Source: Photobacterium kishitanii (GTDB taxonomy: Bacteria; Pseudomonadota; Gammaproteobacteria; Enterobacterales; Vibrionaceae). Taken from it: a DNA stretch of 64,000 nucleotides. The translations under genes were made by a program, and so were the position numbers. Positions 19,315 to 28,713 of the stretch are shown piece after piece; the stretch's first letter is position 1; the number at the start of each line of letters is the position of its first letter. Under the pieces are notes generated by a model. The model was not told the origin of the DNA. It saw only the letters and a program-made list of their open reading frames with translations, and did no database searches. The stretch spans positions 1 through 64,000 of the forward strand of contig NZ_PYON01000002.1 in assembly GCF_003026355.1 (NCBI RefSeq), given 5' to 3'.

Positions 19315-19349
19315 AAACAGATATTGCGAATTAAGCAATATCTGTTTTT
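19315..19349 (+). terminator. intrinsic terminator after the GH20 gene
   Basis: A 13-bp stem AAACAGATATTGC / GCAATATCTGTTT with a 7-base loop, running into five T. The rest of the 314-base gap up to 19582 is AT-rich and holds no gene. Confidence 0.88.
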
Positions 19350-19582
19350 CTAGTGTTCATCATATCGACTTTATTTAGCTTCAATAAATAGTATTAATAT
19401 TTATAACCAAGATAAAAATCTAGTCATATATTTAGCTAAAATAAATAGCCACGACTGAAAAAACTATTTTAATATATAAAGTTAGTTGTCTATAAAATCA
19501 AAGCTAATAAATAATTTGTGCATTTAGAAGTGACTCGATATGATAAAGGTAGTTAGAGGCTCAACGATAATTAAAAACAATT

Positions 19583-20743
19583 ATGAAACCAAAAAGTTTA
19601 TCTCTAGAAAGAAAGATTCTTTTATTTGAGCAAATTATTAGTGGCTACCAAAGCGATGAAATGATTACTCGTAAAGGCTTAGTCGAAACAAATGGCCTTC
19701 GTCCTGCAACCGTAACCCAACTTATTTCCGACCTAATCTCTCTTAATATGGTAAAAGAAGATACAAAAGCTCAGGTATCAGGCCCAGGTCGCCCTGAAGT
19801 ATGTTTAATTCCCAATTTACAAGCATTTAATGCCGTTTTTGTATATGTAGACTCATTGACCATTATTTCATCATTGGTAAACCTCGCTGGAGAGGTTCTT
19901 TTTACAACTAATATTGAAGTTGATAATCGAGAGGCAACCAAAGAAGAATTAGTCTTAGCCGTCGAATCTTTAGTCATTAAAGCCATCGAATCTGCGACAC
20001 CTGCGATGACAATTTGTGGCATTACTTTATCGCTACCAGGTATTATCGATCGCGAAAATCAGGTTTGGAAGTATTCTAATCGTTGGCCCAATGCGACTAA
20101 TATTTCGTTTAAATCGCTTGCATCTACTATTAACTATAAAATTAATCTTGTTAAAAATCTTCAGTCTGAGCTCAATGCCTTTGTTTTAGAAAATAGCCAA
20201 CTGCAATCAAGAAATACCCTATACATACACTGGGGAGAAGGAATTGGTGCCGCAAATTATGATTCTCAAAGAATGACTCGCTTTAGAGAAAAAGGATTAT
20301 TCAGTGAATTGGGTCAAACGATTATCGATTCGAATGGTAACACCTTAGAACAAGCTGTTTCTCTTGCTGCTTTACGCAACGAATTGAGTCATTGCCTTGG
20401 TTGTCTAATTGGCAATGAGAAACAATGTGCTGAACAAGTGATTAAACAATCACTATCGTCATTACCATGCTTGGAAACGGCCACTCAGACATTTACGCGT
20501 GCGTTAGTAAATACCTATCTCACCTTATTCCCTGATACCATCATACTGACAGGACCATTTGTTCAAAATGAGCAAGTCTTCAACTTATTGAGCCAACAAT
20601 TTTTTGCGCAACTACCAAGTTATTATTCGTCTGACATTCAGTTACTCGTCAATACAAACTCTGTAAAAAATGAACTGCAAGGCTCGATAGTGCCCTTTTT
20701 TAGCCAATATGTTAATGAAACAATCTCAAAAGAGCCTTGCTAA
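19583..20743 (+). CDS. ROK-family transcriptional regulator
   Basis: A 386-residue protein with an N-terminal winged helix (ITRKGLVETNGLRPATVTQLISDLISLNMV) and a ROK sugar-binding domain, like NagC, Mlc and XylR. The ROK segment GITLSLPGIID is present. The zinc site typical of the family (H, then CxCGxxGCxE) is not seen; the region reads HCLGCLIGNEKQCAEQ, so Cys residues are there but spaced differently. It is transcribed on its own after a terminator and probably controls the HexNAc operon in response to a free or phosphorylated amino sugar. No match to a known operator was found. Confidence 0.82.
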   Translation: MKPKSLSLERKILLFEQIISGYQSDEMITRKGLVETNGLRPATVTQLISDLISLNMVKEDTKAQVSGPGRPEVCLIPNLQAFNAVFVYVDSLTIISSLVNLAGEVLFTTNIEVDNREATKEELVLAVESLVIKAIESATPAMTICGITLSLPGIIDRENQVWKYSNRWPNATNISFKSLASTINYKINLVKNLQSELNAFVLENSQLQSRNTLYIHWGEGIGAANYDSQRMTRFREKGLFSELGQTIIDSNGNTLEQAVSLAALRNELSHCLGCLIGNEKQCAEQVIKQSLSSLPCLETATQTFTRALVNTYLTLFPDTIILTGPFVQNEQVFNLLSQQFFAQLPSYYSSDIQLLVNTNSVKNELQGSIVPFFSQYVNETISKEPC

Positions 20744-20852
20744 CAAATACATATTACATAGCGTTATTTAATTGAGAAAGACAGGACAGGATAGAATTAA
20801 CTAGTATGCTGAAAAACGACGAACCGTTTGATGTTAAAGTGATAAATAACAT

Positions 20853-20880
20853 AAAGACTTCCCTGAGGAAGTCTTTTATT
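20853..20880. terminator. bidirectional terminator between the ROK regulator and eda
   Basis: A 10-bp stem AAAGACTTCC / GGAAGTCTTT with loop CTGA; T-rich on both strands. It serves the two convergent transcription units. Confidence 0.88.
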
Positions 20881-20894
20881 TTAAACATAAATCC

Positions 20895-21521
20895 TTAGCT
20901 GACTAAATCTGCCGCTTCACGTGCAAGACGACCTATTTCATCCCAACGACCTTCATTAATCATCGACTTATCAACCATCCACGTACCACCACAAGCAAGT
21001 ACTCTATCTATCGCTAAATACTGTTTAATATTCTTCGATGTAATACCACCAGTAGGCATAAATTGAATTTGGCCATAGGGACCCAGTAAAGACTTCACCA
21101 TATTGATACCGCCCGATGCTTCGGCAGGGAAAAATTTAAGGGTGGTGATCCCCATTTCAATTGCCGCTTCTACCGCACTTGGATTATTAACACCTGGAAT
21201 AATATCGATTCCAATCTCTTGGCATGCTTTTACTGTCTTAGGATTAAACCCAGGAGATACGACAAACGTCGCCCCTGCTTCTTTAGCTGCAATCGCTTGC
21301 TCAATATTTAAAATAGTTCCTGCACCAATAAGCATCTCAGGTTGCGCTTCACGTAATAAACGAATCGCATCAACAGCGGCATCTGAACGGAAAGTAATTT
21401 CAGCGGCCGGTAAACCATTATCAAAAAGAGCCTTACCCAAAGGGATAATATCTTCAGCGCGATCAATTGCAATTACAGGAATAACTTTAATAGCAGCAAG
21501 CTGTTGGGCTGTCGTCGTCAT
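20895..21521 (-). CDS. eda: KDPG/KHG aldolase
   Basis: A 208-residue class I aldolase that splits 2-keto-3-deoxy-6-phosphogluconate to pyruvate and glyceraldehyde 3-phosphate, the last step of glucuronate breakdown. Seen: the catalytic Glu in AAEITFRSDAA, the phosphate-site MLIGAGTIL, the Schiff-base Lys in TLKFFPAEASGG and the FMPTGGI loop. It is the last gene of a minus-strand run of six, with a one-base stop/start overlap with kdgK (TAATG). The length is normal. Confidence 0.95.
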   Translation of the reverse strand: MTTTAQQLAAIKVIPVIAIDRAEDIIPLGKALFDNGLPAAEITFRSDAAVDAIRLLREAQPEMLIGAGTILNIEQAIAAKEAGATFVVSPGFNPKTVKACQEIGIDIIPGVNNPSAVEAAIEMGITTLKFFPAEASGGINMVKSLLGPYGQIQFMPTGGITSKNIKQYLAIDRVLACGGTWMVDKSMINEGRWDEIGRLAREAADLVS

Positions 21522-22510
21522 TACACAATTTCCTTGTTGATGTATTGATTAAAAATGTTAGTCGTCGTTTGATCGTTATTACAATTAATTTCTGCAGTTT
21601 CAGAGGCTGGAATGATGGCGCCTTTATGTTGAATAACAATACCTGCAAGTTGATGCCCTAATTCAGAACATTTAACAGGAGACAGTCCACGAATAACCCC
21701 TGCAATAAATCCAGCATTAAATGAATCGCCAGCAGAAGTTGTATCAACCACATTTTTCACAACGGTTGCCGCAACAAAAGTTCGTATATCCATCATGAAA
21801 TTCTCATAATAATTCCCTTTCGGCCCCATTTTCACAACCGCTTGTTTTACCCCTGTTTGCTTAAGCCGAAGCAGTGTTTCTTCTTCAGAAGTATCTCCCC
21901 ATAATGCGGCTTCGTCGTCATTGGTCACTAAAGCTAAATCAGTAATAGCAAATAGTTGGTGGTAACAATGACGAGTAGTCTCACTATCTTCCCAAAGTGC
22001 AGGTCGATAATTGGAATCAAAAATAATACTGACACCTTTTTTACTTAAGCGAGTAAGCAAATCAATGAGTTGTTGGCGATCATCAGGGGGTAAAATAGCA
22101 AGACTGATACCACTCAAATACACCATATCAACACCATCAAGATGTTTAACTATCCTTTCAAACTCAGAGTGGCGAAGCATATAACGAGCTGCGGATTGAT
22201 CACGCCAATATAAAAAAGTACGCTCACCAAATTCATCAAGTTGAATCAAATACAAACCAGGCTGCCGATGCTTATCACGCAGCACAGTCGTCGTATTTAT
22301 TCCCTCTTGTTGCCAACGCATGATCATACCGTCACTGATCGCATCACATCCCAATGCTGAAATATAATCAATGGCCACCGATTGCCCTGCAATACGAGCA
22401 AGATACACCGCAGTATTAAGAGAATCACCGCCATAGGTTTGTTGCATGGCACCAAATGATGAACCATTCAGTTCAATCATACATTCGCCAATCAGTGCAA
22501 TACGCTTCAT
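21521..22510 (-). CDS. kdgK: 2-keto-3-deoxygluconate kinase
   Basis: A 329-residue PfkB-family kinase that phosphorylates 2-keto-3-deoxygluconate with ATP to KDPG. Seen: [11 protein letters not shown] at the N-terminus, [14 protein letters not shown] substrate loop, and the PfkB signature [16 protein letters not shown] with the catalytic Asp in the AGD. A good AGGAG site precedes the ATG. It overlaps uxaC by four bases and eda by one. Neighbours on both sides act on the preceding and next metabolites. Confidence 0.94.
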   Translation of the reverse strand: MKRIALIGECMIELNGSSFGAMQQTYGGDSLNTAVYLARIAGQSVAIDYISALGCDAISDGMIMRWQQEGINTTTVLRDKHRQPGLYLIQLDEFGERTFLYWRDQSAARYMLRHSEFERIVKHLDGVDMVYLSGISLAILPPDDRQQLIDLLTRLSKKGVSIIFDSNYRPALWEDSETTRHCYHQLFAITDLALVTNDDEAALWGDTSEEETLLRLKQTGVKQAVVKMGPKGNYYENFMMDIRTFVAATVVKNVVDTTSAGDSFNAGFIAGVIRGLSPVKCSELGHQLAGIVIQHKGAIIPASETAEINCNNDQTTTNIFNQYINKEIV

Positions 22511-23931
22511 TTACGTACTCCTGATGGCTGAAAGTATTCTTTGGCATTGTGGTAACAGATATCTTGAACAAGCTTACTTAGCATATTGATATCATTAGGA
22601 ACTTCGCCATTCATTACCCAATTACCAATAGTGTTACATAGGATTCGGCGGAAATATTCATGGCGCGTATAGGATAAAAAGCTACGAGAATCCGTGAGCA
22701 TACCGACAAATTGACTTAATAATGCCAATTGTGACAATTGTTCAATCTGACGCTGCATTCCATCTTTTTGATCGTTAAACCACCATCCAGATCCAAATTG
22801 AATTTTTCCAGCAATCCCACTACCTTGGAAGTTACCAATCATTGTTGCCAACATCTCGTTATCACGGGGATTTAGACAATAAAGGATGGTTTTTGGTAGC
22901 TCATTAGTAATATCCATATCATCAAGCAATGCAGCTAATTGAGAAGCAAATGGGCGATCTCCAATTGAATCAAAACCGCAATCAGCACCAAGAAGCTGGA
23001 ACATACGAGTATTATTATTACGTTGGGCACCAATATGTAATTGCATAACCCAACCTCGCTTAGCATATTGTCGACCAAGCCACACTTGAACGGCGGTACT
23101 AAACTGATCAATTTCATTATCAGTTAAGGTTTCGCCGTTTAATCGACGACTAAGGATTGCATCTAAAACACGCTCTGAAGGTGTCTTACTATAACGAACG
23201 ACCTCAATACCATGATCAGCAGCACGACAATTATGTTCAGCAAAATGATCAAGCCGCAGATCTAATGCACTTAATAAGTCACTAAAACGATGAATATTAA
23301 TATCAGCGACTTCACCAAGTTGCTGCATATACTCAGCAAAACCGTCAAGTTCAATTTTAAAAGCACGATCTGGGCGCCAGCTTGGCGTTACATCAACATC
23401 AAAACTATCATCTTGTGCAATCATTTTATGATATTCAAGTGAATGGATAGGATCATCTGTTGTGCCTGCCATAACAACATTCATGCCTTTCATTATTCCA
23501 CGAGCAGAAAATTCTGGTGTCGCCAACATTTCATTACATTGATGCCAAATACCTTCCGCAGTATCGGGACTAAATAATGTACCAGTAATACCAAAAGGAC
23601 GACGAAGCTCTAAATGCGTCCAATGATAAAGTGGATTACCTAATGTTTGCGGCACAGTTTTAGCCCATGCCATATATTTTTCAAAATCAGAGCTTTCTTT
23701 TCCAGTAATTAACGCCTCAGGTATACCTGCTGCCCGCATACCACGCCATTTATAGTGATCACCTTCAAGCCAAATTTGGCCAAGGTTTTTAAACTGACGG
23801 TTGTGAGCGATTTCCTGTGGATTTAGGTGACAATGGTAGTCGTAAATAGGCATATCTTTGGCGTAGTCATGATATAACTGACGTGCTACATCATTAGAAA
23901 GTAAAAAATCATCACCAAGAAACGTTTTCAT
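22507..23931 (-). CDS. uxaC: glucuronate isomerase (uronate isomerase)
   Basis: A 474-residue uronate isomerase of the amidohydrolase fold that converts D-glucuronate to D-fructuronate (and galacturonate to tagaturonate). Seen: [14 protein letters not shown] near the N-terminus carrying the metal-binding HxH, the [15 protein letters not shown] segment, [15 protein letters not shown], and [14 protein letters not shown]. The start at 23931 is chosen because GGAG lies 6 bases before it; a second ATG four codons upstream lacks such a site. It overlaps kdgK by four bases. Confidence 0.95.
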   Translation of the reverse strand: MKTFLGDDFLLSNDVARQLYHDYAKDMPIYDYHCHLNPQEIAHNRQFKNLGQIWLEGDHYKWRGMRAAGIPEALITGKESSDFEKYMAWAKTVPQTLGNPLYHWTHLELRRPFGITGTLFSPDTAEGIWHQCNEMLATPEFSARGIMKGMNVVMAGTTDDPIHSLEYHKMIAQDDSFDVDVTPSWRPDRAFKIELDGFAEYMQQLGEVADINIHRFSDLLSALDLRLDHFAEHNCRAADHGIEVVRYSKTPSERVLDAILSRRLNGETLTDNEIDQFSTAVQVWLGRQYAKRGWVMQLHIGAQRNNNTRMFQLLGADCGFDSIGDRPFASQLAALLDDMDITNELPKTILYCLNPRDNEMLATMIGNFQGSGIAGKIQFGSGWWFNDQKDGMQRQIEQLSQLALLSQFVGMLTDSRSFLSYTRHEYFRRILCNTIGNWVMNGEVPNDINMLSKLVQDICYHNAKEYFQPSGVRK

Positions 23932-23981
23932 GTTTTGCTCCATGCAATATGCTGGGCATAACAGCCCAGCTTATTATTATC

Positions 23982-25445
23982 TTAAAGAGAGGCAACCGCA
24001 GCGCGAGCGCCTTGAGTGATGATTAATTGATATGCTTCAGTTAACGTATTAACAAAGCTTTGATTTTGAATTAAATCGGTACCGAAAATAGCCTCAATAG
24101 ATAATAAAGCTGTCACGACCGAAGGCTGGATACCATGTTCAGCATAAATAGCGTTAAATTGCGCAACCATAGGATCTCGCACATCTATCGGATTACTCTG
24201 CTCATCGACAGCAGCGACATAACGCATCCAGCCAGCAATACCCATTGCTAACCATTTATAATCAGTATGTTGTTCTAAGTGATGACGTAATGATCCCCCC
24301 ATTCGTTGAGGTATCTTTTGGCTGCCATCCATGGCAATCTGCCATGTCTGATGCTTTAAACTTGGGTTAGTAAAACGTTCAATTAATAACGAAGCATATG
24401 CTTGTAAATCTGTACCTTCAGGCATGGTCAGTGTCGGTGCCTGTGCTTGCATCATCATATCGAATGCCGCTTTACGATAACTGTCGTTAGTCATCGTATC
24501 CGAAATATGAGCATAACCACCAAGATAACCAAGATACGCTAGAAATGAATGACTTCCATTTAGCATCCGTAGTTTCATTTCCTCAAATGGAACAACATCA
24601 GCAACAAATTCAGCGCCAGCAACATTCCACTGTGGACGACCATTAACAAAATTATCTTCAATGACCCATTGGCGGAAAGGTTCACAAGCAATACCACAAG
24701 GATCTTCAATACCAACTAACTGTGCAATTTCTTCCAGAGTTTCAACTGTCGCAGCGGGAACAATGCGATCGACCATGGTACAAGGGAAAGTAACATTAGT
24801 CGCAATCCAATCCGCTAGATCTTGATCAACTAAATATGCAAAATCAAGTACAGCTGCTCGTGCAACATGACCATTTTCTTGAACGTTATCGCATGACATT
24901 ACCGTAAATGGTTTAAGATTTCGGTCACGTCGTATGCGTAACGCTTCAACAATATATCCAATCGCAGAAGTTGGCTGACAAGGATTTTCAAGATCAGCTT
25001 GAATCAAGCTATTGTTTTTATCTAATCGACCCGTCGCCGGATCAGCACAATAGCCTTTTTCAGTTATGGTCATAGACACAATCGCAACTTGTTGTTCTGC
25101 CATTTTTTCAAGTACAGCAGATTTACCATCCAACATCGGATGTAGTGACTCATTAACTGAACGAATTAATTTCACATCGGTACTGTGTGCACCTTTTTCA
25201 ATAACGGTATAGAGATGATCTTGTGCACGTAACTGATGAATAAGATCTTCACCACCAAATAGATTAATCTCACAAATTCCCCAGTCACAGCCCGTTTTTT
25301 CAAGCATTTCATCGGTAAATAGAGCTTGATGAGCACGATGGAAAGCACCAAAACCGAGGTGAATAATACGGCTTTGTAAGGCACTACGATTATAGGTTGA
25401 GCAAATAACATGATCATGTAATGGAGTATTTGAAATAGTATTCAT
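23982..25445 (-). CDS. uxuB: D-fructuronate reductase (mannonate oxidoreductase)
   Basis: A 487-residue polyol-specific long-chain dehydrogenase that reduces fructuronate to D-mannonate with NADH. Seen: the Rossmann start IIHLGFGAFHRAHQALF, the SCDNVQENGHV segment, DRIVPAAT, and the signature region KLRMLNGSHSFLAYLG. Mannitol 2-dehydrogenase and tagaturonate reductase are relatives, but the uxaC/uxuA/kdgK context supports UxuB. About 50 bases separate it from uxaC. Confidence 0.93.
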   Translation of the reverse strand: MNTISNTPLHDHVICSTYNRSALQSRIIHLGFGAFHRAHQALFTDEMLEKTGCDWGICEINLFGGEDLIHQLRAQDHLYTVIEKGAHSTDVKLIRSVNESLHPMLDGKSAVLEKMAEQQVAIVSMTITEKGYCADPATGRLDKNNSLIQADLENPCQPTSAIGYIVEALRIRRDRNLKPFTVMSCDNVQENGHVARAAVLDFAYLVDQDLADWIATNVTFPCTMVDRIVPAATVETLEEIAQLVGIEDPCGIACEPFRQWVIEDNFVNGRPQWNVAGAEFVADVVPFEEMKLRMLNGSHSFLAYLGYLGGYAHISDTMTNDSYRKAAFDMMMQAQAPTLTMPEGTDLQAYASLLIERFTNPSLKHQTWQIAMDGSQKIPQRMGGSLRHHLEQHTDYKWLAMGIAGWMRYVAAVDEQSNPIDVRDPMVAQFNAIYAEHGIQPSVVTALLSIEAIFGTDLIQNQSFVNTLTEAYQLIITQGARAAVASL

Positions 25446-25500
25446 TTATGCAGTCCTTTATCTCGTAAATTCACACTGACGGGATAGTTGTTAATAGAGA

Positions 25501-26802
25501 TTAATAGCCAAGTACAAGGCGTGGTAGAAATAGACTTAGTTCAGGGATAAATGTTACAGCCATAAGTGCAATGGTGAGTGCAGCATAAAAGGGCAGTAAT
25601 GGCTTAATAACTTTATCAATCGATACTTTTGCGACAGAGCAACCTATAAATAAAGCGCTACCTACAGGAGGGGTACAAATACCAATTGCAAGATTGAAGG
25701 TCATCATTATGCCGAAGTGCACAGGATCAACACCAAGATCTAAAACTATTGGTAAGAAAATAGGAGTAAAAATCAGTACCGCCGGCGTCATATCCATAAA
25801 GATGCCAACAATAAGTAAAATCACATTAATAATAAGCAGTATCATCAATGGGTTATCAGAAATAGCTAATAACGCATCAGCGATCATATATGGAATATCA
25901 GCACTTGCCATGGCCCAAGACATCCCCATAGAAGCACCAACAAGAAGCAAAACAATGGATGTAGTGATCGCTGATTCAAGAATAATAGCGGGTAACTCTT
26001 TAACCTTAACTTCTCGATAAAATCCGACCGCTAATATTAATGTATACACAACAGCAATTGCTGATGCTTCAGTTGCCGTAAAGATACCGCCAATGATCCC
26101 CCCCATAATAATCGCAATTAATAATAGTGAAGGTATGGCTTTGATTGAAGTATCAACCACCTCTGCAGTACTAGGACGTGGCGCGATAGGATAACCGCGC
26201 TTCTTGGCAATAAAGCCAGCCACAACCATCAAGCTAACCCCCATAATAAGACCTGGAATATAGCCCGCTAAAAAAAGTGCTGCGACAGATGTTCCGCCAG
26301 ATACCAGGGAAAATACAATAAGAGTATTACTCGGAGGAATAAGAAGCCCTGTCGGACAAGAGGTAATATTTACTGCTGCAGAAAATTGTTCATCATAGCC
26401 TTCTTTCTTTTGTAAAGGTGCCATCGTTCCACCCACAGCTGCTGCAGATGCAACAGCAGAACCAGAAATCGAGCCAAACATCATATTAGCAATGATATTT
26501 ACATGTGCCAGAGATCCCGGTAATCGACCAACGAGCACTTTGGCAAAATTAATCAATCGAATCGCAATACCACCTTGATTCATGATATTACCTGCCAAAA
26601 TAAAGAACGGAATAGCTAATAGAGCGAAATTATCTAATCCTGCCGCCATTCTCTGCGCTACAACGGCAATGGCCGGTTCTAAAGGTAAACTCATCATTAT
26701 GGTGATAAGTGATGATAAACCGATAGCAAAAGAAACAGGGATTCCTAAAGTAAGGAGAACTGCAAAACTACCAAATAACGCGAAAATGAGCTGCCATTCC
26801 AT
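25501..26802 (-). CDS. TRAP transporter large permease (DctM type)
   Basis: A 433-residue inner-membrane protein with about 12 hydrophobic segments, the DctM subunit of a tripartite ATP-independent periplasmic transporter. Seen: SFAIGLSSLITIMMSLPLEP, FALLAIPFFILAGNIMNQGG, and FGSISGSAVASAAAVGG, conserved in TRAP large subunits. Together with the DctQ and DctP neighbours it should import a hexuronate, probably D-glucuronate, with the Na+ gradient. It starts 18 bases after the dctQ stop and lies directly upstream of uxuB. Confidence 0.92.
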   Translation of the reverse strand: MEWQLIFALFGSFAVLLTLGIPVSFAIGLSSLITIMMSLPLEPAIAVVAQRMAAGLDNFALLAIPFFILAGNIMNQGGIAIRLINFAKVLVGRLPGSLAHVNIIANMMFGSISGSAVASAAAVGGTMAPLQKKEGYDEQFSAAVNITSCPTGLLIPPSNTLIVFSLVSGGTSVAALFLAGYIPGLIMGVSLMVVAGFIAKKRGYPIAPRPSTAEVVDTSIKAIPSLLLIAIIMGGIIGGIFTATEASAIAVVYTLILAVGFYREVKVKELPAIILESAITTSIVLLLVGASMGMSWAMASADIPYMIADALLAISDNPLMILLIINVILLIVGIFMDMTPAVLIFTPIFLPIVLDLGVDPVHFGIMMTFNLAIGICTPPVGSALFIGCSVAKVSIDKVIKPLLPFYAALTIALMAVTFIPELSLFLPRLVLGY

Positions 26803-26820
26803 TGTAGAAATCCTTTTAAA

Positions 26821-27333
26821 TTAGTGTTGTTGAGTTTCTGATGTGATCAAATTATCTGAAGTTAACTGTTGTACTTTTTCTATCGTGAAAACAGTGGAAT
26901 AAAACATCATTAATGCGCCACTAATCGGTAAACAAAAATAGATGTATCCCATTTGTAACCCAAGTGCGGGAGTTAATTGGCCGGTTGATAAGGTTTTCAA
27001 CGCGAGGTTGGTACCACCATAAATTAATACGATAAAAGCAAAAGCTGCGATGGCTAACTGAATAATAATTTCATTAATAATCTTACGTTTTCCAGTCAAT
27101 CTCATTGTTAATAAATCAATCGCAAGATGTCGTTTTTGACCTGTCGTGTAAGCAGCACCAATCAGAGCCACCCACATAAACAAATATCGAGCAAGCTCAT
27201 CGGTGATCGTACTTGGTTTACCTATGACGTAACGAGAAAGGACTTGCCAGATAACACAAAACACAAGAAAAATTGAGAGAGACACGGTAAACGTGGCTAA
27301 CCCTCGATTTATATAATCAACCAATTTTCTCAT
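26821..27333 (-). CDS. TRAP transporter small permease (DctQ type)
   Basis: A 170-residue membrane protein with four hydrophobic helices, the small subunit of the TRAP transporter. Seen: FTVSLSIFLVFCVIWQVLSRYV and DELARYLFMWVALIGAAYTTG, the typical DctQ core. An ATG at 27390 is in frame, but I prefer the ATG at 27333: it has AAGGA seven bases before it, gives the usual length, and leaves the UxuR-type operator at 27372-27385 in the leader rather than in the coding sequence. Confidence 0.88.
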   Translation of the reverse strand: MRKLVDYINRGLATFTVSLSIFLVFCVIWQVLSRYVIGKPSTITDELARYLFMWVALIGAAYTTGQKRHLAIDLLTMRLTGKRKIINEIIIQLAIAAFAFIVLIYGGTNLALKTLSTGQLTPALGLQMGYIYFCLPISGALMMFYSTVFTIEKVQQLTSDNLITSETQQH

Positions 27334-27371
27334 TTGTCGTTCCTTAAGATGAGGTGGCATGTCAAACCCTA

Positions 27372-27385
27372 CCTGGTCAACCAAT
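27372..27385. promoter_or_regulatory. UxuR-type operator upstream of dctQ
   Basis: CCTGGTCAACCAAT matches the dyad ATTGGTCAACCAAT of the central operator in 12 of 14 positions. It lies in the leader of the dctQM-uxuB-uxaC-kdgK-eda operon. Confidence 0.6.
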
Positions 27386-27462
27386 GACATTTGGTCGCTA
27401 CGATATTTGGATTCATCATATTGATAATGCGCATTAGTATATTTAACAGCCGTGAATAGTCA

Positions 27463-27478
27463 CGTGAGCAACTTCACA
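27463..27478. promoter_or_regulatory. CRP-like site in the uxu divergent promoter
   Basis: CGTGAGCAACTTCACA matches TGTGA-N6-TCACA in nine of ten conserved positions. It is located midway between dctQ and dctP, next to the operator at 27485, so cAMP-CRP activation combined with UxuR repression is likely. Confidence 0.6.
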
Positions 27479-27484
27479 GTTATC

Positions 27485-27498
27485 ATTGGTCAACCAAT
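27485..27498. promoter_or_regulatory. central UxuR-type operator, perfect dyad
   Basis: ATTGGTCAACCAAT, two perfect 6-base arms around CA. The E. coli UxuR/ExuR consensus is TTGGTATACCAA-like, so this fits the GntR regulator encoded 1.2 kb away. A weaker copy (10 of 14) lies at 27518-27531. Confidence 0.75.
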
Positions 27499-27600
27499 TA
27501 AGGTGTTTTATTGTGATTCCGGTCAATCAATTTGCTTTTTATCTTTGACTGCACCCTGATTACGCACCAATATGACGCTGTATTCACGTCTACTCCATAC

Positions 27601-27614
27601 AATGGATGACCAAT
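27601..27614. promoter_or_regulatory. UxuR-type operator just before dctP
   Basis: On the minus strand ATTGGTCATCCATT matches the central dyad in 12 of 14 positions. It ends a few bases before the ribosome-binding site (GGAG) of dctP. Confidence 0.5.
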
Positions 27615-27632
27615 TTCACGGAGATATAAGAA

Positions 27633-28616
27633 ATGATGACGCGTAAAAACTTGCTAACTGCAATTATTGGTACGGCTTTAACTTTTGGTGTATCGGCTTC
27701 TTCTTATGCATCAACTACGTTAAAGTTAAGTCATAACAACCCTCGCGATCATGCAGTGCATAAAGCGATGGATCATATGGCAAAAGAAGTGCGAAAATTG
27801 ACAGATGGTGAGGTACGCATCCGTATTTACCCTGATGCTCAATTGGGTAACCAGCGGGAATCAATGGAGTTAATGCAAAATGGTGCGCTGGATATGGTTA
27901 AATCAAATGCCGCAGAACTAGAGGCATTTTCACCCGCTTACTCTGCATTTAATATCCCTTACCTATTCCGTGATAAAGGTCATTTTTATAAAGTGCAAGA
28001 AGGCACTATCGGAGAAGAAATTCTTGCCTCATCCCGTAACAGCGGATTCATTGGCATGACATATTATGATGCAGGTGCTCGTAGTTTTTATACAAATAAA
28101 CCAATAAAGACACCTGCAGACCTGAAGGGTATTAAAGTACGTGTACAGCCAAGCCCATCAGCTATCAACATGATTAATGCATTAGGTGGTAACCCTACCC
28201 CATTAGCATATGGTGAGCTCTATACCGCACTACAACAAGGTGTTGTTGATGCTGCTGAGAATAATATTCCTTCTTTTAGTTTAAGCCGTCACAGTGAAGT
28301 TTCTAAATATTTTAGTTTAGATGAACATACTATGGTTCCTGACGTACTGGTCATTTCAACCAAAGCATATGATTCTCTCTCTGAAGAACATCAAAAAGCG
28401 CTTAAACAAGCAGCCTTAAGTTCAATGCAGCTGATGAAAGATCTTTGGGCTGAATCAGAAGCAAAAGAACGAGCAAAAGCTGAACAATTAGGTGTGAAAT
28501 TTATTTCAGTCAATAAAACCGCTTTTGTTGAAGCTGTACAACCAATGTATAACGATATTGAGCAAAAGAATCCAGCACTCGACCAAATAATTAAAAGAAT
28601 TCAAGCCGTTCAATAA
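27633..28616 (+). CDS. TRAP transporter substrate-binding protein (DctP type)
   Basis: A 327-residue periplasmic binding protein. Seen: signal peptide with hydrophobic LLTAIIGTALTFGVSASSYA, then TLKLSHNNPRDHAVHKAM, the carboxylate-binding Arg segment GIKVRVQPSPSAINMINALG, and GELYTALQQGVVDAAENN, all standard for DctP/SBP_bac_7. Hexuronate-binding members of this family cluster with uxu genes as here, so D-glucuronate is the likely ligand. GGAG lies nine bases before the ATG. It is divergent from dctQM and heads a plus-strand unit with uxuR. Confidence 0.92.
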   Translation: MMTRKNLLTAIIGTALTFGVSASSYASTTLKLSHNNPRDHAVHKAMDHMAKEVRKLTDGEVRIRIYPDAQLGNQRESMELMQNGALDMVKSNAAELEAFSPAYSAFNIPYLFRDKGHFYKVQEGTIGEEILASSRNSGFIGMTYYDAGARSFYTNKPIKTPADLKGIKVRVQPSPSAINMINALGGNPTPLAYGELYTALQQGVVDAAENNIPSFSLSRHSEVSKYFSLDEHTMVPDVLVISTKAYDSLSEEHQKALKQAALSSMQLMKDLWAESEAKERAKAEQLGVKFISVNKTAFVEAVQPMYNDIEQKNPALDQIIKRIQAVQ

Positions 28617-28643
28617 TAAAACATCGAATTAAGCTAATCACAA

Positions 28644-28657
28644 AGAGGTTGACCAAT
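28644..28657. promoter_or_regulatory. UxuR-type operator before uxuR
   Basis: On the minus strand ATTGGTCAACCTCT matches the central operator in 12 of 14 positions. It lies in the dctP-uxuR gap and suggests autoregulation. Confidence 0.55.
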
Positions 28658-28713
28658 TTTATTTGGTTATTATGATAGTACTAAGTGCAATTTAATATAG
28701 CGGTAATATCATC

